From positions 1-6,334 of the forward strand of contig JAEXRB010000075.1 in NCBI GenBank assembly GCA_023438325.1: a stretch of DNA of 6,334 nt, given 5' to 3'. Each line of letters opens with the position of its first letter. The first letter of the stretch is position 1. The notes under the pieces were generated by a model, which searched no databases, was not told where the DNA came from, and worked only from the letters and a program-made list of their open reading frames with translations. The stretch comes from Pseudomonadota bacterium (lineage in GTDB: Bacteria > Pseudomonadota > Gammaproteobacteria > Xanthomonadales > Xanthomonadaceae). Shown here piece after piece: positions 1 to 5,318 of the stretch. Made by a program: the position numbers and the translations under genes.

Positions 1-590
1 ATACAGCCCTGCCCGATCAGGTTTTCGCCCCAGGTTTTCTTCAGCAACAACGCGGTTTCCTTCACCGCGTCGAGCGGGCCGACGTTGCGCGCCACCAGCA
101 CCGGCACCACGAGGAAACTCGCCACCGTCCATGCCACGCCGAGGAAACCGGAAACCATCTTGCCGATGAAGCCCGCGCGTTCCTGGATCGCGCGCAGGAT
201 CATGCCGACGGTCGCGGCGATGGCTGCATAGCCAAGAATCGGGATCAGCTTGCCGCTGGCGATCCGCAATCCATCGCGCAGCGTCGGATCGCCGCCATCG
301 AGCCGGATCATCGCCGCCCCGACCAGGGCCGAGTTGAAGAAGAAGATCACGAAGTACTGCACCAGATAGAACGCGAAGGCCAGCACATAAGCCAGCAGCG
401 GAAGACCCTCGCCGCCATCGCGCAATCCGTCCAGCGCCCCCAGCCCGAACGCCGGCAAGACGAAGGCCGCCGCCACGATCAACGTGCAAATCGCCGACAG
501 CAGCGGAAACACCAGCAATTCCTTGTCTTTGGACAACACGCCGGCGCTGGCCTTGACCAGGCTCCAGCTACGGGAAAAGCGTTCGAACAT
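1..590 (-). CDS. Multi-pass inner-membrane protein, DUF6159-like (C-terminus beyond left edge)
   Basis: Partial gene; 196 codons are visible. The protein opens MFERFSRSWSLVKAS and has a soluble amphipathic start, then hydrophobic stretches at about residues 28-50, 63-95 (long enough for one or two helices), 115-135 and 146-167, followed by a charged segment with a KKTWGENLIG motif. The MFERF...SW...DKELLVFP opening resembles the DUF6159 family of uncharacterised membrane proteins; this is recalled, not searched. The start at 590 is preferred over the in-frame ATG at 596 because a strong AGGAG (602-598) lies 7 nt from the former and only 1 nt from the latter. It follows the thioinosine phosphorylase gene by 69 bp on the same strand and may be the last gene of the operon seen here. 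No catalytic residues are recognisable and the function is unknown. Coding status is well supported by the RBS and membrane pattern; the family name is less certain. Confidence 0.8.
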   Translation of the reverse strand, partial: MFERFSRSWSLVKASAGVLSKDKELLVFPLLSAICTLIVAAAFVLPAFGLGALDGLRDGGEGLPLLAYVLAFAFYLVQYFVIFFFNSALVGAAMIRLDGGDPTLRDGLRIASGKLIPILGYAAIAATVGMILRAIQERAGFIGKMVSGFLGVAWTVASFLVVPVLVARNVGPLDAVKETALLLKKTWGENLIGQGC

Positions 591-597
591 GGCCATT

Positions 598-602
598 CTC
601 CT
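598..602 (-). promoter_or_regulatory. Shine-Dalgarno site of the membrane protein gene
   Basis: On the minus strand AGGAG is followed by A, ATG, GCC, ATG. Spacing is 1 nt to the first ATG (596) and 7 nt to the second (590), so the second ATG is the likely initiation codon. Confidence 0.65.
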
Positions 603-639
603 GAGGAAAAACGATGACGCGACGGGCAAGACGCAAGCC

Positions 640-652
640 CACGCCCCGCGTG
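640..652. repeat. Small perfect hairpin after the phosphorylase gene
   Basis: CACGC-CCC-GCGTG, a 5-bp stem with a 3-nt loop, sits just after the phosphorylase stop codon in the 69-bp gap before the membrane protein gene. On the transcribed strand no U-run follows directly, so it is not called a terminator. It may be chance in such GC-rich DNA. Confidence 0.3.
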
Positions 653-659
653 ACACGCA

Positions 660-1403
660 TCAGACCAGCAAGGCTTCCAGCAATCGCGGCAGCATGGCGT
701 TGGTGGCGGCCAGGTTGGCAAACACCTCATCCAGACTGATCTCCACGCCATCGCCGCAGCCGGCGGCCCAGTTCGCCACCGGTGCGAGGCAGGCGTAATC
801 CAGATCCAGTTCGCGCGCCAATGCCGCCTCCGGCATCCCGGTCATGCCGACGAGATCGCAGCCGTCCTGCCGCATCCGCGCGATCTCCGCGCGTGTTTCA
901 AAGCGCGGCCCCTGGGTTGCGCCATAGCAGCCGCCATCCACCAGCATCACGCCGGATCGCGCGCCGGCATCGAGCAGCCGCTTGCGCAGTGCTGCCGAGT
1001 ACGGTTCGCCGAATTCGACGTGCTGCATCGGGCCGGCCTCGTCCCAGTAAGTCGCGGCGCGGCCCGATGTGTAATCGATGATCTGATCCGGCACCACGAG
1101 CGCACGCGGCGGGCAGGCCGGCGTGATGCCGCCCACGGTATTGATCGCCAGCACGGATGCGGGCGCCAGTTGCGCCAATGCATGCAGGTTGGCGCGATAG
1201 TTCACCCGATGCGGCGGCAGATTGTGACCCTCGCCGTGGCGCGCCAGAAACGCGACGTTGCGCCCGTGCAGCACACCGACTCGAATCGGCCCGGAAGGCT
1301 CGCCCCACGGGGTTGTCACCTGCAAGGTTTCATGCGGCTCAAAACCCGGCAACGCGTACAAACCGCTGCCGCCAATCACGGCCAGATCGATGCCGGCGCT
1401 CAC
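660..1403 (-). CDS. mtiP: S-methyl-5'-thioinosine phosphorylase (MTAP/PNP family)
   Basis: Cytosolic enzyme of 247 aa. Predicted reaction: methylthioinosine plus phosphate gives hypoxanthine and methylthioribose-1-phosphate. Visible family motifs are GGSGLY (11-16), the phosphate-binding RHG (55-57), GPRFET (165-170) and GMTGMPE (186-192). The specificity loop reads VANWAAG (209-215). Human MTAP has Asp-Tyr-Asp here, where the acids bind a 6-amino purine; Asn211 and Ala213 instead point to a 6-oxopurine, as reported for Pseudomonas aeruginosa PA3004, a methylthioinosine phosphorylase. The start is a GTG at 1403 that overlaps the hpt stop as GTGA, indicating translational coupling; no good Shine-Dalgarno is needed or seen. 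Its neighbour hpt would use the hypoxanthine product, and nagZ lies just beyond, as beside PA3004. A true MTA phosphorylase is the main alternative and the specificity loop argues against it. The symbol follows usage for PA3004 and is not universal. Confidence 0.9.
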   Translation of the reverse strand: MSAGIDLAVIGGSGLYALPGFEPHETLQVTTPWGEPSGPIRVGVLHGRNVAFLARHGEGHNLPPHRVNYRANLHALAQLAPASVLAINTVGGITPACPPRALVVPDQIIDYTSGRAATYWDEAGPMQHVEFGEPYSAALRKRLLDAGARSGVMLVDGGCYGATQGPRFETRAEIARMRQDGCDLVGMTGMPEAALARELDLDYACLAPVANWAAGCGDGVEISLDEVFANLAATNAMLPRLLEALLV

Positions 1404-1942
1404 AGCGCGTAGATTCCGGGCAGGTTGCGGCCCTGTTCGTGGAAATCCATGCCGTAGCCGAACACGTAGCGATCCGGCACATCCACGCCGATGTAATCGG
1501 CTTCGATGCCCGGCACGCAGCGATCATGCAGCTTGCGTGCAAGCACGGCGATGCGCACTTCGGCGGCACCTTCGCGCTGGCAGGCTTCGCGCACGGCCTT
1601 GAGGGTCTGGCCTTCGTCGAGGATGTCATCGACCAGCAGCACGCGCCGCCCCAGCATCGGCACCTGCGGATGGCGCAACCACGTCAACCCGGCGCCACGC
1701 GTCTTGCCGCGATAGCGAGTGGCGTGCAGGTAATCGAATTCAAGATCCGTGGCGATATGCAATGCCAGTTGCGAGGCGAACAACATGCCGCCATTCATCA
1801 CGGTGAGGTAGAGCGGACGGTCGCCGGCGTAATCGGCATCGATGCGCTCGGCAATCTGCCCAATGCGCCGCTCCAGCAAGGCGCGATCGAACAGCAGATC
1901 GGCCGTGGGAAGCGCATCGGCGAGTTTGGGAGTATCGGACAT
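1400..1942 (-). CDS. hpt: Hypoxanthine-guanine phosphoribosyltransferase
   Basis: Cytosolic salvage enzyme (180 aa from this start) that joins hypoxanthine or guanine to PRPP, giving IMP or GMP. Seen directly: the PRPP-binding signature VLLVDDILDEG (residues 101-111, paired acids in DD), a flexible-loop region around HATRYRGKT, a lysine in ARKLHD (Lys137) placed like the purine O6-contacting lysine of HPRTs, and VPDRYVFGYGMD (155-166) near the C-terminus. Length matches the family. Two in-frame ATGs exist, at 1948 and 1942; the only purine-rich site (GGA, 1954-1952) is 3 nt from the first and 9 nt from the second, so 1942 is preferred, and the longer form adds only Met-Thr. The stop overlaps the GTG start of the phosphorylase gene by 4 bp. 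A 75-bp gap with a palindrome separates it from nagZ upstream. Substrate preference between hypoxanthine and guanine cannot be read from sequence; context favours hypoxanthine. Confidence 0.93.
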   Translation of the reverse strand: MSDTPKLADALPTADLLFDRALLERRIGQIAERIDADYAGDRPLYLTVMNGGMLFASQLALHIATDLEFDYLHATRYRGKTRGAGLTWLRHPQVPMLGRRVLLVDDILDEGQTLKAVREACQREGAAEVRIAVLARKLHDRCVPGIEADYIGVDVPDRYVFGYGMDFHEQGRNLPGIYAL

Positions 1943-1970
1943 GGTCATGAATCCGCAGGGATAATCTTCG

Positions 1971-1990
1971 ATTCCGGCGTCAGCCGGGAT
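1971..1990. repeat. Palindrome in the nagZ-hpt gap
   Basis: An 8-bp stem (one G-T wobble) around a GTCA loop, with core CCGGC...GCCGG. It lies in the 75-bp gap between the nagZ stop and the hpt start. No U-tract follows on the minus strand, so it is not called a rho-independent terminator. It could be an intra-operon RNA stem affecting mRNA stability. The CCGGCGTC-GCCGG core recurs at 5004-5016 and 5168-5180. Confidence 0.45.
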
Positions 1991-2023
1991 GTGTCAGGTG
2001 AAGGACAAAACCGCCATATCGCA

Positions 2024-3016
2024 TCAAGCCGGGATGCCGAGCGCAGCACGCGCATCGGCCCTGCGCGTGCCTGCGATCAAATCGTCCCAATCCGGCGCCG
2101 GGCGTCCGGCCAGTGAAGCCAACGCGCCGGCACGCATATCCTGCGCCCGCATTGCCGTCAGCGCATCAGGCACCAGCGCCGGCGCGCATACCAGCACGCT
2201 GTCGCAACCGGCATCGTAATGTGCGTGCAACCGAGCGGCGATGCCGCCCGCCGATTCCGCCGCCGCCATGCCGATGTCATCGCTAAACACCACGCCGGAA
2301 AACTTCAGCGTGCGGCGCAGGTAGTCGATCCAGAAACGCGAATATCCCGCCGGCTCCGCATCCACGCTCGGATAGGAGACATGCGCCATCATCACCGCTT
2401 CGGCGCCGGCGGAAATGCCGGTGCGGAACGGCAGCAAGTCTTCGGCTTCGAGCGTCGCCAGCTCGCGCGGATCGAGCGCTGCATCGAAATGCGTGTCTTC
2501 CAGCACAGAGCCGTGGCCGGGAAAATGCTTGAGCGTGGCCGCCATGCCTGCCGCGTGCATGCCTTGCACGTAAGCGGCGCCCAGATTCGCCACGATGCCC
2601 GGCGCAACATGGAAAGCACGTTCGCCGATGGCGCGATTGCCGCGCTTCAAATCGACTACCGGCGCGAAACTCAGATCCAGCCCGATGGCGCGGATTTCCG
2701 CCGCCATCAACCAGGCATGCGTGCGCGCCGCCTCCAGCGCACCCGCGGCATCGGTATCAAAGCGCGTACCCAGGCGCGATAGCTCCGGCAAGGCACTGAA
2801 CCCTTCGCGGAACCGCTGCACCGGCCCGCCTTCCTGATCCACGCACAAGATCAGCGGCCCCGGCGCGGCCGCACGCAACTCCGCGCAAAGTTCGGAAACC
2901 TGTTCGCGCGAGGCGAAGTTGCGGGTGAAAAGAATGACGCCGCCCACGCCCGGATGCGTCAGCCAATCGCGCTCCTCGGATTTGAGTTGCGTTCCGGAAA
3001 TACCGATCACGAGCAT
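2024..3016 (-). CDS. nagZ: Beta-N-acetylhexosaminidase, glycoside hydrolase family 3
   Basis: Cytosolic 330-aa enzyme of peptidoglycan recycling. It removes N-acetylglucosamine from GlcNAc-1,6-anhydroMurNAc (peptides); in bacteria with inducible AmpC its products act as the inducing signal. Seen directly: a single GH3 TIM-barrel domain, VDQEGGPVQRF (59-69), RAIGERAF (128-135), the hallmark KHFPGHG (163-169), DTH (174-176) where His176 is the expected general acid/base, and FSDDIGM (244-250) where Asp246 is the expected nucleophile. There is no signal peptide, as expected for NagZ and unlike secreted GH3 enzymes. Length fits the family. The ATG at 3016 has a strong AGAGGAG 8 nt upstream. The start overlaps the end of the CYTH gene by 10 bp, indicating coupled expression. 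Neighbouring thioinosine phosphorylase and nagZ genes are also adjacent in Pseudomonas aeruginosa (PA3004-PA3005). Confidence 0.96.
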   Translation of the reverse strand: MLVIGISGTQLKSEERDWLTHPGVGGVILFTRNFASREQVSELCAELRAAAPGPLILCVDQEGGPVQRFREGFSALPELSRLGTRFDTDAAGALEAARTHAWLMAAEIRAIGLDLSFAPVVDLKRGNRAIGERAFHVAPGIVANLGAAYVQGMHAAGMAATLKHFPGHGSVLEDTHFDAALDPRELATLEAEDLLPFRTGISAGAEAVMMAHVSYPSVDAEPAGYSRFWIDYLRRTLKFSGVVFSDDIGMAAAESAGGIAARLHAHYDAGCDSVLVCAPALVPDALTAMRAQDMRAGALASLAGRPAPDWDDLIAGTRRADARAALGIPA

Positions 3017-3519
3017 GGATGACGCTCCTCTTGCGTCCAGTGCGAAAACGGCCGTTCGGCCAACATCAGATTGTAGTAACGGTTTTGATCGGTGACTTCG
3101 CTGCCAAGCCAGTCAGGGCGTGCGAACACTTCGTCCTCGGAGGCAAGCTCGATCTCGGCCACCATCAGGCCGGCATTGTCGCCATCGAAAACATCGATCT
3201 CCCATAGATGGCCGGCATGCGTCACGTAGTGCCGCTGCTTCTCGATCCGCCCGCCCACGCACAATGCCAGCAAGGCTTCGGCCTCGTGCAACGGAATCGG
3301 ATACTCAAATTCCTGCCGGCTCGGCCCGGCCTCACGCGACTTGATGTTCAAGTGCGCCACATCGCCCGCAATGCGCACCCGCACCGAGACATGCTGTCGC
3401 CCCGTCGTCACCGCGTCGGCATCGTTGAGATAGCCCTGCGCCATGCGCACGTGGCGTGATGCCTGCGCACGCCAGCCGTCGCTCGCCAGCAGGAACTTGC
3501 GTTCGATTTCAATGCCCAT
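3007..3519 (-). CDS. CYTH-domain protein (putative triphosphate tunnel metalloenzyme)
   Basis: Protein of 170 aa whose N-terminus MGIEIERKFL carries the CYTH signature ExExK (Glu4, Glu6, Lys8). Further charged tunnel residues fit the family: RVR (47-49), NIK (58-60), RQEFEYP (68-74), KQRHY (94-98), WEIDVFDG (106-113) and AEIEL (121-125). The family includes class IV adenylate cyclases, thiamine triphosphatase and inorganic tripolyphosphatases such as Nitrosomonas NE1496; compact bacterial members of this size more often hydrolyse tripolyphosphate, so phosphatase is the favoured but unproven role. The same frame is open upstream to 3768, but that part lies inside rlmD and lacks domain character, so the ATG at 3519 is chosen. 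That ATG shares one base with the rlmD stop (TGATG), and the gene end overlaps nagZ by 10 bp. Expression is thus likely coupled on both sides. The link with cell-wall recycling or rRNA methylation is unclear. Confidence 0.92.
   Translation of the reverse strand: MGIEIERKFLLASDGWRAQASRHVRMAQGYLNDADAVTTGRQHVSVRVRIAGDVAHLNIKSREAGPSRQEFEYPIPLHEAEALLALCVGGRIEKQRHYVTHAGHLWEIDVFDGDNAGLMVAEIELASEDEVFARPDWLGSEVTDQNRYYNLMLAERPFSHWTQEERHPCS
3025..3031 (-). promoter_or_regulatory. Shine-Dalgarno site of nagZ
   Basis: AGAGGAG on the minus strand, 8 nt before the nagZ ATG. It lies within the last codons of the upstream CYTH gene and fixes the nagZ start. Confidence 0.75.
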
Positions 3520-4847
3520 CAGCGCTTCTCGAACAACGCGATGGATTCCACATGTGCGGTGTGCGGGAACATGTCCATCACGCCCGCTGCGGCGAGTCGA
3601 TAACCGTGTTCTCGCACCAGGATGCCGGCATCGCGTGCCAACGAACCGGGGTGGCAGGAAACATAGACGATGCGCCCCACCTGATCGAGCGGCAATTGTG
3701 CAATCGTGGCATCGGCGCCGGTGCGCGGCGGATCCAGCAACAGCGCATCGAAACCTTCGCGCACCCACGGCTGGCTGCGCAAATCGGCAGTGAGATCGGC
3801 GGCATGGAACTGGACGTTGGCAATGCCGTTGCGCTGCGCGTTCTCGCGTGCACGCTGCACCAGCCCGGCCTCACCTTCCACCCCCACCACCTGCGCGCAA
3901 CGCTGCGCCAGCGGCAAGGTGAAATTGCCCAGGCCGCAGAACAGATCGAGCACGCGCTCGTGTGGCTTGGGATCGAGCAAGGCGAGCGCGTGATCGAGCA
4001 TGCGCTCGTTCATCGCGCCGTTCACCTGGATGAAATCGAGCGGGCGGAAGGCGTAATCCACGCCATGCGCCGGCAGCGCGAAACGCAACTCCGCCTCGCC
4101 ATCGTCGATGGGTGTGACGGTGTCGTTGCCGCCGGGCTGCAGGAAGATCGCGAAACCTTCGCGCGCGCCAAACGCAACGAGCTTGCCGCGATCCTCGTCC
4201 GACAACGGTTGCAGATTGCGGAACACCAGCGCGGTGCGATCGTCGCCTGCAGCCACTTCGATCTGCGGGATCTGCGCACGGGCCTCCAGCGCATCGACCA
4301 GTTCGGCAATCGCCGAAATCCGGCCACCGACCTGTTCGACCAGCACTTCGCAACGCGAGACATCGGCAATGAAACGCGGATCGGCCGCCTCGCGAAAACC
4401 CACCAGCACCTTGCCTTTCTTCGGCACGAACTTCACCCCAAGGCGCGCTTTGCGGCGATATCCCCAAGGCTCACCGGCCAGCGGCTCCAACCAGCGTTCC
4501 GGCCGCACCTGGCCGATGCGCTCGAAGTTCTCCGCCAAGGTGTGTTGCTTGGCGGCGATCTGCGCCTGCGGCGCCAGATGCTGCAAGGCACAGCCGCCGC
4601 ACAAACCGAAATGTGCACACTTGGGTACTACGCGATCAGGCGATGGCGAGAGCACTTCCAGCACCGTGCCTTCGTCGAACTGCTTGCGCGAACAGCGCAC
4701 CTGCGCCCTCACCTGCTCGCCCGGCAATGCCCCGGTGACGAACACCGCCTTGCCCTCGTGCCGGGCAACGCCTCGGCCGTCATGGCTCAGGTCGGTAATG
4801 TCGAGCACGCATTCGAGCGGTGCTTTCTGTCGGCGATTTCTGGACAC
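3519..4847 (-). CDS. rlmD: 23S rRNA (uracil(1939)-C(5))-methyltransferase RlmD
   Basis: SAM-dependent enzyme making 5-methyluridine at position 1939 (E. coli numbering) of 23S rRNA. From the GTG at 4847 it is 442 aa. Domains in order: an N-terminal TRAM fold (about 10-70, with DLSHDGRGVARHEGKAVFV); four Fe-S cluster cysteines at 77, 83, 86 (KCAHFGLCGGC) and 166 (SRCEV); a central RNA-binding region; and a Rossmann methyltransferase with DFIQVN (271-276), LDLFCGLGNFTL (300-311, SAM motif I), LLDPPRTGA (370-378) and YVSCHPGSLARD (395-406), where Cys398 is the expected nucleophile. The C-terminus MDMFPHTAHVES is typical. The frame is open to an ATG at 4934, but those extra 29 residues look non-coding and xanthomonad homologues begin like MSRNRRQ; no strong Shine-Dalgarno precedes either start. 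It is the first gene of the minus-strand group and faces the intergenic region shared with tRNA-Ser. The stop overlaps the CYTH ATG by one base. Confidence 0.95.
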   Translation of the reverse strand: MSRNRRQKAPLECVLDITDLSHDGRGVARHEGKAVFVTGALPGEQVRAQVRCSRKQFDEGTVLEVLSPSPDRVVPKCAHFGLCGGCALQHLAPQAQIAAKQHTLAENFERIGQVRPERWLEPLAGEPWGYRRKARLGVKFVPKKGKVLVGFREAADPRFIADVSRCEVLVEQVGGRISAIAELVDALEARAQIPQIEVAAGDDRTALVFRNLQPLSDEDRGKLVAFGAREGFAIFLQPGGNDTVTPIDDGEAELRFALPAHGVDYAFRPLDFIQVNGAMNERMLDHALALLDPKPHERVLDLFCGLGNFTLPLAQRCAQVVGVEGEAGLVQRARENAQRNGIANVQFHAADLTADLRSQPWVREGFDALLLDPPRTGADATIAQLPLDQVGRIVYVSCHPGSLARDAGILVREHGYRLAAAGVMDMFPHTAHVESIALFEKR

Positions 4848-4992
4848 GGGCTGGCACGGCTGGCGGAAAGCCGGACATTGTCGCAGATTCACGCCTGCGG
4901 GCTGACAGCGAGGCCCAAGACGTGGACAATGCACGGCCCGGGAGTGAAGTCAGCGTGATCCAAAGCGCCGCACGCGTGCTTGAACGCGACAT
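4848..4992. other. Intergenic stretch between rlmD and the repeat region
   Basis: First 145 bp of the 362-bp divergent gap. Short open frames cross it on both strands but show no RBS, domain or recognisable protein character. It probably holds the promoter of the rlmD group; nothing else is supported. Confidence 0.5.
4877..4885 (-). promoter_or_regulatory. Possible extended -10 element for the rlmD operon
   Basis: The minus strand reads TGC-GACAAT about 30 nt before the rlmD GTG. TGN plus a 4/6 match to TATAAT resembles an extended -10. A CTGTCA further upstream has a 20-nt spacer, too long for a good -35. This is the best sigma70-like candidate I can see, but it is weak. Confidence 0.25.
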
Positions 4993-5081
4993 CCCGAGTC
5001 AAACCGGCGTCGCCGGCATGACGCAGCAGTACCGTTGAAAAATACGGATGGGTGGCCGAGCGGTTTAAGGCACCGGTCTTG
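4993..5081. repeat. Direct repeat copy 1 (89 bp, identical to 5157-5245)
   Basis: Base-by-base comparison shows 89 of 89 identical positions with 5157-5245, at an offset of 164 bp. The unit begins CCCGAGTCAAACCGGCG, contains a CCGGC-GTC-GCCGG hairpin (5004-5016), then GTTGAAAAATACGG and the first 36 nt of a tRNA-Ser. Identity ends inside the anticodon (TG shared, then T here versus A in the intact gene). Outside these borders the two contexts are unrelated. Confidence 0.95.
5046..5081 (+). pseudogene. tRNA-Ser(UGA) 5' fragment
   Basis: The first 36 nt of the intact tRNA-Ser at 5210 are repeated exactly: the 5' acceptor strand GGATGGG, the whole D-arm GGCCGAGCGGTTTAAGGC, the 5' anticodon-stem strand CCGGT and loop CTTG. 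The sequence then departs in the middle of the anticodon. No variable arm, T-arm or 3' acceptor strand CCCATCC follows, so it cannot make a tRNA. An open frame beginning MAERFKAPVL across this fragment is a well-known false protein of tRNA-Ser genes. Confidence 0.9.
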
Positions 5082-5156
5082 TACCGCGAAGGCTGGAAGC
5101 CGAAGCGGAACATCGGCCACAGGCCGATGGCCCCGAAGGGGCGAGGGGCAGGACGC
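5082..5156. repeat. 75-bp hairpin-rich spacer between the direct repeats
   Basis: Contains GGCT-GGA-AGCC (5091-5101), the perfect CATCGGCC-ACA-GGCCGATG (5111-5129), GCCCC-GAA-GGGGC (5130-5142) and GGGGC-AGGAC-GCCCC (starting 5145, ending 5159 just inside repeat copy 2). The hairpins are nearly back to back. No T-run follows, so this is not a standard terminator. The pattern recalls intergenic palindromic repeats of xanthomonad genomes, but no family was matched. Confidence 0.65.
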
Positions 5157-5245
5157 CCCGAGTCAAACCGGCGTCGCCGGCATGACGCAGCAGTACCGTT
5201 GAAAAATACGGATGGGTGGCCGAGCGGTTTAAGGCACCGGTCTTG
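5157..5245. repeat. Direct repeat copy 2, runs into the intact tRNA-Ser
   Basis: Identical to 4993-5081. Its first 53 bp are the sequence immediately upstream of the intact tRNA gene, with a CCGGC-GTC-GCCGG hairpin at 5168-5180; its last 36 bp are the 5' part of that tRNA, ending at the second anticodon base. Confidence 0.95.
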
Positions 5246-5299
5246 AAAACCGGCGTAGTGGCGACACTACCGTGGGTTCGAATCCCACCCCATCCGCCA
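5210..5299 (+). tRNA. tRNA-Ser (anticodon TGA)
   Basis: A complete 90-nt class II tRNA reading UCA and related serine codons. Acceptor GGATGGG (5210-5216) pairs with CCCATCC (5289-5295); discriminator G5296 and an encoded CCA (5297-5299) follow. Anticodon stem CCGGT/ACCGG (5237-5241, 5249-5253) closes the loop CTTGAAA with anticodon TGA at 5244-5246. The long variable arm GTAGTG-GCGA-CACTAC is typical of serine tRNAs. The T-arm is GTGGG-TTCGAAT-CCCAC (5272-5288). No convincing -35/-10 pair is seen just upstream; any promoter in the 53 bp before it is also present in front of the fragment at 5046. The rlmM start lies 19 bp after the CCA. Confidence 0.97.
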
Positions 5300-5318
5300 A
5301 CCAAGGCATTGCTGCCGC

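Noticed and set aside
1157..2116. 319-codon open frame on the plus strand across the phosphorylase, hpt and nagZ ends
   Set aside because: It crosses three well-supported minus-strand genes and shows no protein family character.
3520..3768. N-terminal extension of the CYTH protein by 83 residues
   Set aside because: The extension lies inside rlmD and is arginine/cysteine-rich without domain features. The CYTH signature starts right at the ATG at 3519.
4848..4934. Longer RlmD start at the ATG at 4934
   Set aside because: The added residues do not resemble RlmD N-termini; the GTG at 4847 gives the expected length and opening.
3456..4958. 500-codon open frame on the plus strand opposite rlmD
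   Set aside because: It mirrors rlmD, whose Fe-S, SAM and catalytic motifs are all intact. The plus-strand product has no recognisable domain or good RBS; long antisense frames are common in GC-rich genes.
5111..5159. Rho-independent terminator
   Set aside because: The stems are strong but no T-run follows on either strand, and the position before the tRNA does not fit the end of a known transcript.
4993..5245. CRISPR array
   Set aside because: There are only two copies, the repeat is 89 bp and part of it is a tRNA; no array or cas genes are present.
5052..5246. Small protein MAERFKAPVL... over the tRNA fragment, and a similar one from 5216
   Set aside because: This sequence is a known false translation of tRNA-Ser genes; the same holds for the minus-strand GGIRTHG...VFKTGALNRS frame.
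4993..5299. Current integrative element at the tRNA
   Set aside because: Only 75 bp separate the repeats and no integrase or cargo gene is present; at most this is a scar.
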